From positions 682,001 through 746,000 of the forward strand of contig CANXME010002010.1 of NCBI GenBank assembly GCA_948144175.1: 64,000 nucleotides of DNA, read 5' to 3'. Both the position numbers and the translations under genes were made by a program. Under the pieces are notes generated by a model. The model was not told the origin of the DNA. It saw only the letters and a program-made list of their open reading frames with translations, and did not search any database. How positions within the stretch are numbered: position 1 is the stretch's first letter; each line of letters begins with the position of its first letter. This DNA is from Closterium sp. NIES-65 (Eukaryota > Streptophyta > Zygnematophyceae > Desmidiales > Closteriaceae). Below, piece by piece: positions 54,101 to 64,000 of this stretch.

Positions 54101-55100
54101 AGTCATGCTGCAGCCTGCAGGCTGCAGGCTGGCAGCACCACCATTTGCTGCAAGCCTGCCACTACTAGCTTCTCTTGTGCGCCTTGAGCTGCAGGCTGGA
54201 GGCTCAGTCATCAATGGTCGCATTCTCGGTCGCTTGGAGGTCTCTCGTGCTTTCGGGGACCGCCAGTTTAAGAAGGTATTGCCAAACGAGCTATTCTTTG
54301 AATAGTGTTTGCCTAGGGTTCGAGATGCACAACTTGAAGCATGCAAGTGTTGCACCTCTACCATAAGGTCTGTGGTCTTGATCAAGGGCCAGGAAATCTG
54401 TCGTTGATGCCAGACTGCTTCAGCTGTTCATGTTTCTTCAACAAAATAATCGAACAATTATCTTTCTTTATATTTCTGTGTGCATGTGTGCATGCAGGCC
54501 GGGGTATCATGCACGCCTGACATCAGTGTCTTTCACCTGTCCCCGCGTGACCGCTTTCTCCTGCTTGCCTGTGACGGCCTCTGGGGGGTGAGTAATTCAT
54601 TGGGAAAGCATGGGTGTCCCGTACCCTGGTGCTGCCAGCACCATAAGCAGCACTGTGCACAGCATGTCCCACATGTACCTCATCCACTCCCAATGCATCC
54701 TTCAGACTCCCAATAGTCACCCATGTGCACCTCACACCGTGCACCCCTTTGCACCTCTCCTGTGTGCAGGTGTTCAGTCCTGCTGATGCTGTCGAGTTCA
54801 CGCAGGACCTTTTGCAGGTATGAAGTTTACTTGCAGCGCGCCATGCTTGCACTCAACTTGCTCTCCATGTCTCCACCATCCTTTTTGTGGCTTTGGCCCA
54901 GCGTTTTCAAAGCACTCTCTCTTGCATCACACCACTTCATGCCTCTTGACAGATGCCATGTTCGTTGTTTGCTTGCTTTCCAGAAAGGGGTGTCGGTGGA
55001 ATCTGCTGCTCGTAGGGTGGTGAAAGAGGCTGTGTGGGAGCGCAAGTGCAAGGACAACTGCTCCGTGTTGTTGCTGTCATTCCATCACATTTCCTCGTAG
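51199..55100 (+). CDS. Protein phosphatase 2C, ILKAP/plant PP2C8-like, ten exons
   Basis: A Mn/Mg-dependent Ser/Thr phosphatase of the PPM family. Exons: 51199-51674, 51805-51913, 52030-52066, 52343-52387, 52671-52723, 53712-53930, 54195-54275, 54498-54587, 54770-54817, 54984-55100. All introns are GT-AG and phases join exactly to 425 codons including stop. Residues 1-120 are low-complexity Ala/Gly/Glu with a possible KRLK nuclear signal. The catalytic domain follows: SRHTFEDVVV (E135, D136), YAVLDGHGG (D167), WQDGATA (D227), VFVANLGDAKAVLARE, REHKAIFPAERQRIEK, GRLEVSRAFGD, LLACDGLWG (D366) and KCKDNCSV (D410). All metal-binding Asp/Glu are present. The start ATG at 51199 is chosen for context; an in-frame ATG at 51157 is possible. 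Related plant proteins are of the At1g18030 type, from memory. Substrates cannot be read from sequence. Confidence 0.92.
51914..52029 (+). other. PP2C intron 2 (donor choice)
   Basis: The donor tcg|gtgggt at 51913/51914 keeps phase 0 and joins LPRES to VDIKKAKRAIIEG, matching the family. An earlier cac|gtgagt would shift the frame and is not used. Confidence 0.75.
52724..53711 (+). other. PP2C intron 5 (988 bp)
   Basis: The longest intron. Donor cat|gtacgt. The acceptor ttttccag|gtgttt is preceded by a strong pyrimidine tract, 53634-53709 (ctccctctccctc repeats). No coding sequence inside. Confidence 0.8.
54013..54211 (+). repeat. Partial duplication around the intron 6 acceptor of PP2C
   Basis: ctgccactactagcttctc occurs at about 54015 and 54155, and ggctggaggctcagtcat at 54089 and 54194. 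The 3' end of intron 6 and the first bases of exon 7 thus exist twice. The upstream copy also has an AG (54088-54089). Confidence 0.75.
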
Positions 55101-55809
55101 ACGACTCTGCTGTAATGCAATTGGCTGCTTCCTGGCTACCATCATCCAGGTATGCTTGCTTAGGGTGAGGCAATCCCAAAATGGGCAAATGTCCGTGTAG
55201 TGCCAGCCAGGTCTCCTTTGGATCCCCCACTCTGATTTGGTCTTTCAGGGGGTGCTACATTGGGTCCGCAAAGACCTTGGTCCGCAAAGACCTTGGCTAG
55301 TCCGAAGGACCTGACCTGAACCTGGTCTGACTTCATTGTCACGGACGGGTGTGAGGGACCAGCATCAACCCTGCAATTTTCGCTGTGAACCGTCAGAATG
55401 GACCAGAGTGGACCAGGCCTAGGATCATTTGTGTTATATGGTAACCACAGAATGTGGTACCAGTAGGTTCTAGAGGTGGCTCACAACTGAACCACCCTGG
55501 TCTGCATTATACTTTTTGATCCGCAGACAAAAAGACTGCGCCGCACACCCTCACACGTTTAATAGACAAGCCGGACTGGTCTGGGGTGCTCTTATTTTGA
55601 ACTATCCGGGTGTTTTTGCTTAAATGTGAAGCGGGAAACCTGCCCTGCTGTGAGCACGGGGACGTGGTCGGTACCAGTATGTTTACATGACAAAGCATGG
55701 TACATGCGATGATGATCCTAAGGACTGACGGCATGATTGGGATGATACATGTTAATAATCTACATACAATAAATAGTCATACAACAGGTTAGTCTGATGT
55801 TCCACAAGT
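55101..55809. other. Intergenic region between convergent host genes
   Basis: 709 bp, tail to tail, presumably containing both 3' UTRs. A 16-18 bp direct repeat (gtccgcaaagaccttgg twice at 55264-55297) is visible. No gene or RNA recognised. Confidence 0.6.
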
Positions 55810-56819
55810 TTACTGAATGTTGACATTCTTGACGGTAATGGTATAAGGGGCATTTGTAGGGTCACTGTAAACTCCAGCCCACGAGCCACCATTGATGAAA
55901 GAAGCGTTCCACACACTGGAGTATAAATAGACGTTCATTGACGGGAAACTGCTGCTTGTGGATTTCAAGACGGTGCGCACGAGTTCGCCATCAATGAACC
56001 ATCTGCAATGAAAACAAGTCAGAAACGTTCTGAATAAACATCACAACAAGATTAGGCGTTTGCTCACTGAATGCTGTCATCCGCGTATGTAACGGCGTAG
56101 GTATGAAAGTTTTGGCTGGCGTCGAACCCTAGGTCAATGACCACCTCGTGTCCACCGACTCTGTCACAGAAAACATATCATAAGCGAGAAAAGCCCAGAA
56201 ATATCAATGGCAGCGGTTCGGTGAAGCAATCTCTTCTTACCCATTGACATAGTAGTTTGTCTGAACCTGCATGTTGTTCTTGCCGAGCCATTCAAAATCA
56301 ATTTCGTCTTGGGTGGTGCTGCCTTCCAGTGAGGACAAGTAGAAGGATGACACAATGCCGCTCGTTGCACCACTAGGAATCATCACGTCGCCTGAGAATG
56401 TTGTTCCCGTCGGATAACGTGATGAAGATCGCACACGAGCAGCTGCACCCGAGTAATGTTAGTGAGCAAGAGTAAGTGATCCAAAAATACGATTTTAAAA
56501 TGCGTACTTCCTGAGTCATCCTCAAATATGTAAAATCCGCGCCCGTCAGAGTCAATAGACATATGATCCTCGACCCCAGCATCAAAAACCATTGATGGCC
56601 CAGAGTTCATAACGCGACTTGTTGGTGTTAGTTTGACATTCTTGTGGCTCGTAATCTTGTGTCGTTTAGCTGAGACCCTGTACAAAATTGTTAGACCAGA
56701 AGCAGCCTGAAGCGAAGAAATTAGGAAGCTGAAGAAAGTTACCCAGGATTTGAGAAGGATATATGAAGGCATATTAGAATCGCGATAGTGAGGATGGAGT
56801 TACTGAGCTTGAGGGCCAT
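55810..56819 (-). CDS. Secreted GH16 glycosidase/transglycosylase (XTH/CRH-like), five exons
   Basis: Exons on the minus strand: 56819-56743, 56677-56508, 56442-56241, 56160-56068, 56002-55810. All introns are GT-AG with matching phases, giving 245 codons with stop. A signal peptide is evident (MALKLSNSILTIAILICLHI SFSNPGVSA). The catalytic GH16 motif is QDEIDFEWLG, with nucleophile E129, D131 and acid/base E133. It is followed by VQTNYYVNG, FHTYAVTYADDSIQWFIDGE, and the end SWAGVYSDPTNAPYTITVKN. GH16 enzymes of this type cut and re-join beta-glucans, xyloglucan or chitin-glucan in the wall. The protein is short (244 aa) and stops after the jelly-roll domain, without the XET C-terminal extension of land-plant XTHs. 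DEIDFEW plus VQTNY resembles fungal CRH more than plant XTH (DEIDFEF). Substrate is uncertain. Confidence 0.9.
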
Positions 56820-57874
56820 TTTAGATGTGATGGTAACCCTCCTACGACTAGATTAGTACGGAGAGGGAGGTGAAGGTGACAATGGCAAAGTGGAGAAATA
56901 AGCAGTATTTGTAGGTATTCAGCCCGGCTTTCGCGCCGCGATGTTACGCAGCACAGGATGGATCGATAAGAATGTGTCTGTATGAAGTGAACACACATAT
57001 AATCTACAACATAGCCATGTGTTCACAAATTGGGAAAGAAGTAATTAAAGCAAGTTTGCTCAATCAACACTGATATTCCTCCCCAAAAAAAAAAAAACCT
57101 ACTACGCGTATTTTTTTTGTACACCACACTGTTTAAAAAATGTATTTTTTTCTAAAAAACATTAACAGGCGCTGACTTAAAGCCTTTGAAGCAGGGCTGT
57201 TTCTATCAGGGTGATTACCCTGATTTCAGGGTGATTTCAGGCTTTCCACTTTATGGAGACTGAAATTTCAAAATTAATTAATTTTCAACCCTGATCCAAT
57301 CAGGGTTATGGAACACCAGGGCTCATGGTAGCAAGGGTGCACATCCGGAGTTTCGTCTACATGTTTTCACCAGAGATCCGGAATTTGAGAGCACCAAAAT
57401 CAAAATCATCCGGACACGTAAAGGACATTTTTCAGAGACATCCAGATGCTTAAAACCGGAGGGCCAAGAAGGCCCAAATTGCGTCAACCTTCCTAACCTT
57501 GGTTAATTTTGGCCCTCACACCCAAAATCTTGGCCAATTGCTTCCTAAGGTTGAAGTTCTTGGCCCGAGGGTTTTAAGGGTAGTCCTTAAAAACTATCGT
57601 GCCGGAATCGAATGGTCGCATCCCTGCGTGAGACAGATCTGCGCTCGGAACAGCTGTAGTACAACTATACTTATGTTTTCTGCACTCACAGTTAGTCTAG
57701 TGGTTGCCTGTTAGACAGTTCAGTTATTTCAGGAACATGAATAAATGGAAGGGCTCTTCTCAAGTCCTCCTCCATGTGTGTCTTAACTTGTATTCTTCAG
57801 CAGTAACGACTCAATGGGCCGAAGGGTGTTTCTTAGAGACACACTGGGTCAGGGCTAATTTTTCGTTTTTAGAT
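56820..57874. other. Region upstream of the GH16 gene, no gene recognised
   Basis: About 1 kb, more AT-rich than elsewhere, with poly-A/T runs (57083-57150). Around 57190-57330 there are several cagggt/accctg words reminiscent of hAT-type ends, but no TIR/TSD pair could be defined. It presumably includes the GH16 promoter near 56820-57000. Confidence 0.5.
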
Positions 57875-58904
<1,030 letters not shown>

Positions 58905-59053
58905 CACCCCCATAGGCAAAGTGGGGGAGAACAAGGGGTCACAAGACCAGTCAAGCAAAGGAAAGCAAAGCAAGCTCAGGGTGGATCACAAAGTCACCAC
59001 ACATTCCGAGCACAAGTTCAAGGCCACAAGGCCAGTTCACATGCAGGAGTACA

Positions 59054-59087
<34 letters not shown>

Positions 59088-59138
59088 AGGCTAGACAAGC
59101 AAGAACAGGTAGATATATATGTAACAGTACAAGCAAGG

Positions 59139-59482
59139 TCAAGAGGTGAGCAAGTGAGGCAAGACAAGGACAAGACCCAGCTGAGTGCAGAAGTGCTGAT
59201 GATCACAAGGCGCAAGTGCCTTGCTGAAAACATCAGCAGTGTTGGCCTCAGAGGCCACGTACGCAAGCCGCAACTGTCCACGCTGCTGTAGCTCAGGAGC
59301 AAGGAAGTAGCGGAGAGCAATATGGTTCGTTCTGTGCTCCAGTCGCTGCTCTCGACACAAGGCTAGCATGGCCTTGTTGTCTACGTACAGAATTGGAGGA
59401 GAACGAGGCGGCTCTCCAAGGTCGGTCAGCAGGTAGGTGAGCCAGCGAAGCTCCTGTGCAACCATGGCCCCAGCGTAGATCT
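59139..59482 (-). pseudogene. Element K RNase H fragment
   Basis: Minus-strand reading IYAGAMVAQELRWLTYLLTD, LYVDNKAMLALCREQRLEHR and ANTADVFSKALAPCDHQHFC to the terminal stop at 59139. It has no stop in the retained part but is truncated at 59482 by element L just after the RNase H motif CEAE(I)YA begins. The 59052-59085 stretch downstream is an (AT)n run in the element 3' region. Confidence 0.88.
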
Positions 59483-59614
59483 TGAGGAAAACTGAACGAG
59501 AATGAATGACTATGAAATGAAGTGGGTACAAATATGAAACCCTAATTGGGTTGTACCCCCTATGGGATACCCCACTATAGCCTACAGAAATGAGTAAGCT
59601 ACAATGTTCTGACA
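59483..59614 (-). repeat. 3' LTR of element L
   Basis: 132 bp, tgaggaaaactgaacgagaa to acaatgttctgaca. The family polypurine region (cacccccataggcaaagtgg, + strand) follows at 59615. Confidence 0.92.
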
Positions 59615-59826
59615 CACCCCCATAGGCAAAGTGGGGGAAAACAAGGGGTCACAAGACCAGTCAAGCAAAGCAAAGCAAAGCTCAGGGTGGATCACAAAGT
59701 CACCACACATTCCGAGCACAAGTTCAAGGGCCACAAGGCCAGTTCACATGCAAGAGCATATATAAAGATATACAATAGTCAAGCGAGCAAGAGCAAGAGT
59801 ATATATAGCAGAAGGTATAAGCAAAG

Positions 59827-62800
59827 TCAAGAAGTGAGCAAGTGAGGCAGGACAGGCACAAGACCCAGCTGCGTGCAACAACGCTGATGATCACAAGGCG
59901 CAAGTGCCTTGGTGAAGACATCAGCAGTGTTGGCCTCAGAGGCCACGTACGCAAGTCGCAACGGTCCACACTGCTGTAGCTCACGAGCAAGAAAGTAGCG
60001 GAGAGCAATGTGCTTTGTCCTGTGCTCCAGCCGGTGCTCTCGACACAAGGCCAGCATGGCCTTGTTGTCTACGTACAGGACTGGAGGAGAACGAGGCTGC
60101 TCTCCAAGGTCGGTCAGCAGGTAGGTGAGCCAGCGTAACTCCTGTGCAGCCATAACCCCAGCGTAGATCTCAGCCTCACAACTGGAGCCGAGAACAGAAG
60201 ACGAGCGGGTAGCCCGCCACAAAACAGAGCCGGAACCAAGGCTGAAGGTGTAACCCTGTGACGACCGCTGCGTAGCCTGGTCGTCAGCCCAAGAAGCGTC
60301 TGCGTGCCCAGTGAGGACCACTGGACTGCGCCCTCCAAGCACTAGCCCCATGCCCGACGTACTGCACAAGTAGCGCAACACCCTCTTTGCTGCAGCCATG
60401 TGCTCTGGTCGGTGTCTCCCAGGAGCAACATAGCGAGCGAGAATGCTAAGAGGGTATGCAAGGTCAGGTCGTGTGCAGGTCATCAGGTACATGAGGCAGC
60501 CAACAAGCTCTGCATACGGGCCACTCGACTCTACGGACTCATCCGAAGGCAGAGCTGAGAGCGAGTGGCGAGTAGGCAGAGGAGTGGCCTGAGGCGAGGA
60601 GTACGTGAAGCCGAAGCGCTGAAGGACCTGCTGCACCATGTGTGACTGAGTCAGGGTAATGGTGCGGCGTGCTCTGTCCCGGGTGATCTGCAAGCCAAGG
60701 TAGCTGCGCAGTTCACCCAGGTCAGTGCATGTGTGTCTCTTCTGCAGCTCGGACTTCACGTAGGCGAGTCCAGCAGTGTCAGCTTTGGCAAAGACCAAGT
60801 CGTCGACGTACACGAGGATGTAGAACGGCGGCAGAGAGGTGTCGGTGCGCAGAAACAGCGACGGGTCTGCAGTAGAAGGAGCAAACCCAAGTGCCGCCAG
60901 CGTAGTCCTCAGTGTGTCGTGCCACTCACGTGGCGCCTGGCGGAGACCGTAGACTGGACGCCGGAGACTCCACTGGGTACCAGGAGGGAAAGACCCAGTG
61001 AAGCCAGGTGGGCGCCGCAGCCAGATCTCCTCGTGCAGGCTGCCCTGCAAGAAGGCGGTGCTGAAGTCGAGAGAGTGCAGCTCGTAGTCACGGTGAGCAG
61101 CACGTGCAGCAGAACCCGAAGAGTGGTCATCTTCGGGGTGGGGGAGAAGGTCTGAAAGTAGTCAACCCCCTGCCGCTGACTGAAGCCACGAGCCACGTAA
61201 CGCGCCTTGAAGACAGGCGGAGAACCCGGCGGCCGCTTCACCCTGAAAATCCACATGCCACTGACGATGTTCGCCCCAGGAGGGGGAACAGCGTCGACGT
61301 AGGTGCCTGTGGACTTCCAGGAAGCCATCTCTGCATCCATAGCTGCCTGCCACTGAGAGGAGTAGGGACCCTCTATCGCCTCCGCGTAAGAGCGCGGAGT
61401 CGGGATGTCTGGTGCATCCGGGTCTCCCTCAGGGGCTAGTAGTACAGACGCGAGATGAGGTGAAGCGGCGGCCAGACACTGGAACTCCTCCTGACTGTCC
61501 TCAAGGACGTCCGTGCCAAGGGCACACTCACCCCCGACGGACGGAGGACAGGCAGACTCAGACTCACCGACAAGACTGGCAGCGTAGTCTAGACGACAGC
61601 GCGCAGCAAAGTCGACAAGCTCAGTGACAAGGGCAGACGCAGCAGAAGACTCGAAGGAAGGGTCAGTGACAGCAGTAGCAAGGAGACGCGTGACAGTAGG
61701 ACTGGCAGCACGAAGAGAGTCCGACTCGAGGTCGGCAAGAGCAGGAAGAGAGGAAGCAGGAGGAGAAGGCAAAGGGGCACGCAGAGGAGCAGTGGACGGA
61801 CGTAGAGACATCCGGTGCGTGCCAGGGACAGGAGGAGGACGCTGACGCGAACCGCGACCACTAGTGCGCGCAGGACGAACGGGCGACGCAGGACGAGAGG
61901 CAGGCTCACGACGCTCAGTAAGACCTCCAGTCGGACCAGCGTAGGGAGTAGGAGCAGGCAAAGGGGAGGCAGGCTGTAGCTGTGGCTGTGACAGGACAGG
62001 CTGTGGACCCTCTAAGGGAGGAGGAGGAGGACCAGGAGAAGGTGTAAGACCAAGAACCTGCTGCAGGAGCGGAACGAAGTACGGTCGGGGCCGCGCGGCG
62101 ACGCCAGAAACAGCCGGGACAGTACCAGTACCCCCAGCAGGAGTACCCGCTCCAGCAGCACCTCCAGCAGCACCTCCAGTAGCTCCAGAACCTCCAGCAG
62201 CACCACCAGGAGCACTGCCAGTCGGACCGCCAGCGGCAGTCCCAGCGCCAACACCCTCAGCAGCACCAACTCCAGGAGAACCCTCAGACCCAGCAGCTTC
62301 AGCACCCACAGTACGAGCACCTCCGGGACGCTCGGCAGCAGTACCCTCTGCAGCCGAAGAACCTCCAGCACCAGCAGCACGCCTCCAGCGCCGGGCAAAC
62401 CACTCACGCAGCTCCTGTGGGGAGAGTGGCTCTCGGCAAGACGAAGCACCCGGAAAACCTCCAGGCTCAGCACCCCCAGGCAAAGCACCTCCAGGCGTAG
62501 CACCTCCAGTCGCAGCATCCCCAGGCTCAGCACCCCCAGGCTCAGCACCCCCAGGCTCCGCACCCCCAGGCTCCGCACCCCCAGGCTCAGCACCCCCAGG
62601 CTCAGCACCCCCAGGCACAGCACCCCTAGGCTCAGCACCCACAGCAGCACCAGAGTCACCAGTGACCTCGACAGGCTCGACCGCGTCTACCTGGGACACA
62701 CCTGAAGGGGCAGGACCCTGAGGGGGAAGGGGGTCTACCGGGGGGGGACCTGGTACCAAGAAGAGCGGGGGTGGGGGGAGGGACGGAGTGCGGTAGGGGA

Positions 62801-64000
62801 AGAGGCGGTAGTAGGGTACCGACTCGTCAAACGTGACGTCCTGGGAGGACAGAACACGTCGAGAGGTGGGGTGGTAGAACTGCCACCCATGTGCGTCGGG
62901 GGGGAACCCCAGGAAGACGCAGGGAGCAGCGCGAGGGGACAGCTTGTCCGCAGACAAGTCGCGGACAAACGCCCGAGATCCCCAGACCCGGAACACCGAC
63001 GCATCGCCAACCTTCCCCGTCCACAGCAGGGCTGGGGAGGTCTCCGGCCTGGAGACCCTGGGGTGGAGGTTGATCTGATGCGCTGCGTACCTGACCGCAA
63101 ACGGCCACAGAAAGTGGGGGGCAGCCGCATGCATCATGGACGTACGGGCGACGTCCATGACCATGCCAATGCGGCGCTCAGCAATCCCATTTTGCTGCGG
63201 GGAGTCCGGAAGCGTGAAGGTCTGGCGGATGCCTCGCGCACGACAGTAGGCACGCAGAAGGCCAGAGGAGAACTCTCCGCCTCTGTCCGAGTGCAGACGC
63301 AACACAGGAAAGTCGGAGCCAAAGCTCTGCCTGAGCTGGAGACGAGCTGCGCGGATCCAGTCGATCAGCACCTCAGTGACCTCACCCTTGCTGCGCAAGG
63401 GGAAGACTGTGGTGTAACGCGAGTAGTCGTCAACAACGAGCAGGAAGTAGCGCTCCTGACCCTGTCCACGGACGCGGGCTGGGCCCCACACGTCCATGTG
63501 AAGTGTCTGCAACGGAGCCTCTGTCGGAGGAAACTGAGAGGAGTGAGGGGCAGCACGCTGGCGCCCCTCGACACAGGGGACACAGGCAGGGCCTGGGCCC
63601 TGAGGAAGGGGAGGTAGAGACCGGGGGAGACCAGACACAAGAAGACGGGAGGCCATGCCTCTGAGCCGAAGCAGAGAGGGGTGGCCAAGGCGGTGGTGCC
63701 AGAGGAGGGTCTCGTGAGACAGACGGCGACACGAACAGGGGGCAGACTCAGGACCAGACCTGGACGCTGCAGCAAACACCTGACCAAACGAAGGGACTCG
63801 ACCAGACTCAGAAGCAGGAGGAGAAGCAGTGGTCAGTGTGTACAGGCTCGACCCCGGCTGACGTGTAAACGTAGCCAGGTGACGACCTGTGCTTGCCTCT
63901 GTGCAGTGCGTCACTCGCTGACGAGCAGGGGTGAACTGGTGGACTCCCGCATCCTGTAGGTCAGCACCACTCACCAAGTTCGTAGAGAACGAGGGGAGGT
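59827..64000 (-). pseudogene. Element L pol (partial): integrase, linker, RT, RNase H
   Basis: The frame is open from the window edge through protease C-terminus, LLWHHRLGHPSLLRLRGMAS with CVPCVEGRQ, then LHMDVWGPARVRGQGQERYF, LHSDRGGEFSSGLL and QQNGIAERRIGMVMD (all three integrase catalytic residues). After the GGAEPGG linker come ESDSLRAASPTVTRLLATAV and WIFRVKRPPGSPPVFKARYV. Near 61102 one base is missing (gcagcacgtgc versus gcagcaacgtgc in G), breaking the frame inside RT. The other frame continues with QGSLHEEIWLRRPPGFTG, LVYVDDLVFAKADTAG (YVDD), LTGHADASWADDQATQRSSQ and LYVDNKAMLALCRE to the stop at 59827. Restoring activity cannot be assessed because gag is outside. Confidence 0.92.

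Larger units (their letters stand above)
59483..64000 (-). mobile_element. Element L: small-LTR Ty1/copia retrotransposon, 3' two-thirds
   Basis: The 3' LTR at 59483-59614 is inserted in the K RNase H; candidate TSD gatct at 59478-59482, partner outside. The internal region runs to the window end with integrase, linker, RT and RNase H. It is the best-preserved copy in the window, with one frameshift near 61102. Confidence 0.93.

Noticed and set aside
51157-55100. Separate short ORFs across the PP2C locus as individual genes
   Set aside because: They are exons or intron read-through; joined by GT-AG splices they give one complete phosphatase.
55810-56819. Annotating the GH16 gene as a standard plant XTH with gene symbol
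   Set aside because: Active-site text is DEIDFEW not DEIDFEF and the XET C-terminal region is absent, so only a GH16 call is justified.
57190-57340. Second hAT-like insertion (cagggctgtttc, accctgatttcaggg, ccagggctcatgg)
   Set aside because: No matching inverted ends with an 8 bp TSD could be assigned by eye.

Overview
The window is a retrotransposon-dense stretch of a nuclear genome from the green lineage, most likely a streptophyte alga or early-diverging land plant. That is an inference from plant-type initiator-Met primer sites (TGGTATCAGAGC-like), a spliced protein phosphatase 2C closest in remembered features to the plant ILKAP-like type, GC-rich coding sequence and abundant Ty1/copia elements. 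The species cannot be fixed from sequence alone. Nothing bacterial, organellar or CRISPR-like is present.

Layout. (1) 1-8657: the 3' part of a copia element with tiny (~130 bp) LTRs (element D, + strand), split by a second copia element with ~1 kb LTRs (T, 833-7070, TSD ctttc). (2) 9294-51005: an old tandemly duplicated ~388 bp unit whose second copy was hit by three insertions. These are copia element E (9713-42649, TSD attgg), copia element H (42769-49989, TSD ggagg) and a non-autonomous hAT-like transposon (50161-50950, TSD ttgggcag). E was itself hit by A (10274-28791, minus, TSD ccaag), by a 347 bp TRIM-like element (29639-29985, TSD gaaac) and by G (31288-38754, minus, TSD tggga). A was in turn hit by C (18861-26122, minus, TSD cgact) and by B (11068-15120, plus, truncated at an inverted junction). 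A, B, C, D, G, K and L are one family with 128-136 bp LTRs. (3) 51199-56819: the only two host genes recognised. One is a ten-exon PP2C gene (+, 424 codons when spliced). The other is a five-exon secreted GH16 transglycosylase-like gene (-, 244 codons). They are tail to tail. (4) 57875-58776: an almost pure (CA)n tract of about 900 bp that ends exactly at an LTR. (5) 58777-64000: two more members of the small-LTR family (K, interrupted by L), both minus and both running off the window.

Every copia copy that can be read across its coding region carries stops, frameshifts or deletions, so none looks autonomous as written. L is the best preserved, with one frameshift in the part seen. The duplicated 388 bp unit supplies natural empty sites for several insertions, and deleting each element together with one TSD copy re-joins the interrupted reading frame or unit. 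The most unusual features are the TRIM-like element, whose LTR/core boundary carries a tRNA-Glu-like module with Pol III A and B boxes, and the full-length tRNA-like sequence ending in CCA that abuts the H LTR at its primer site.
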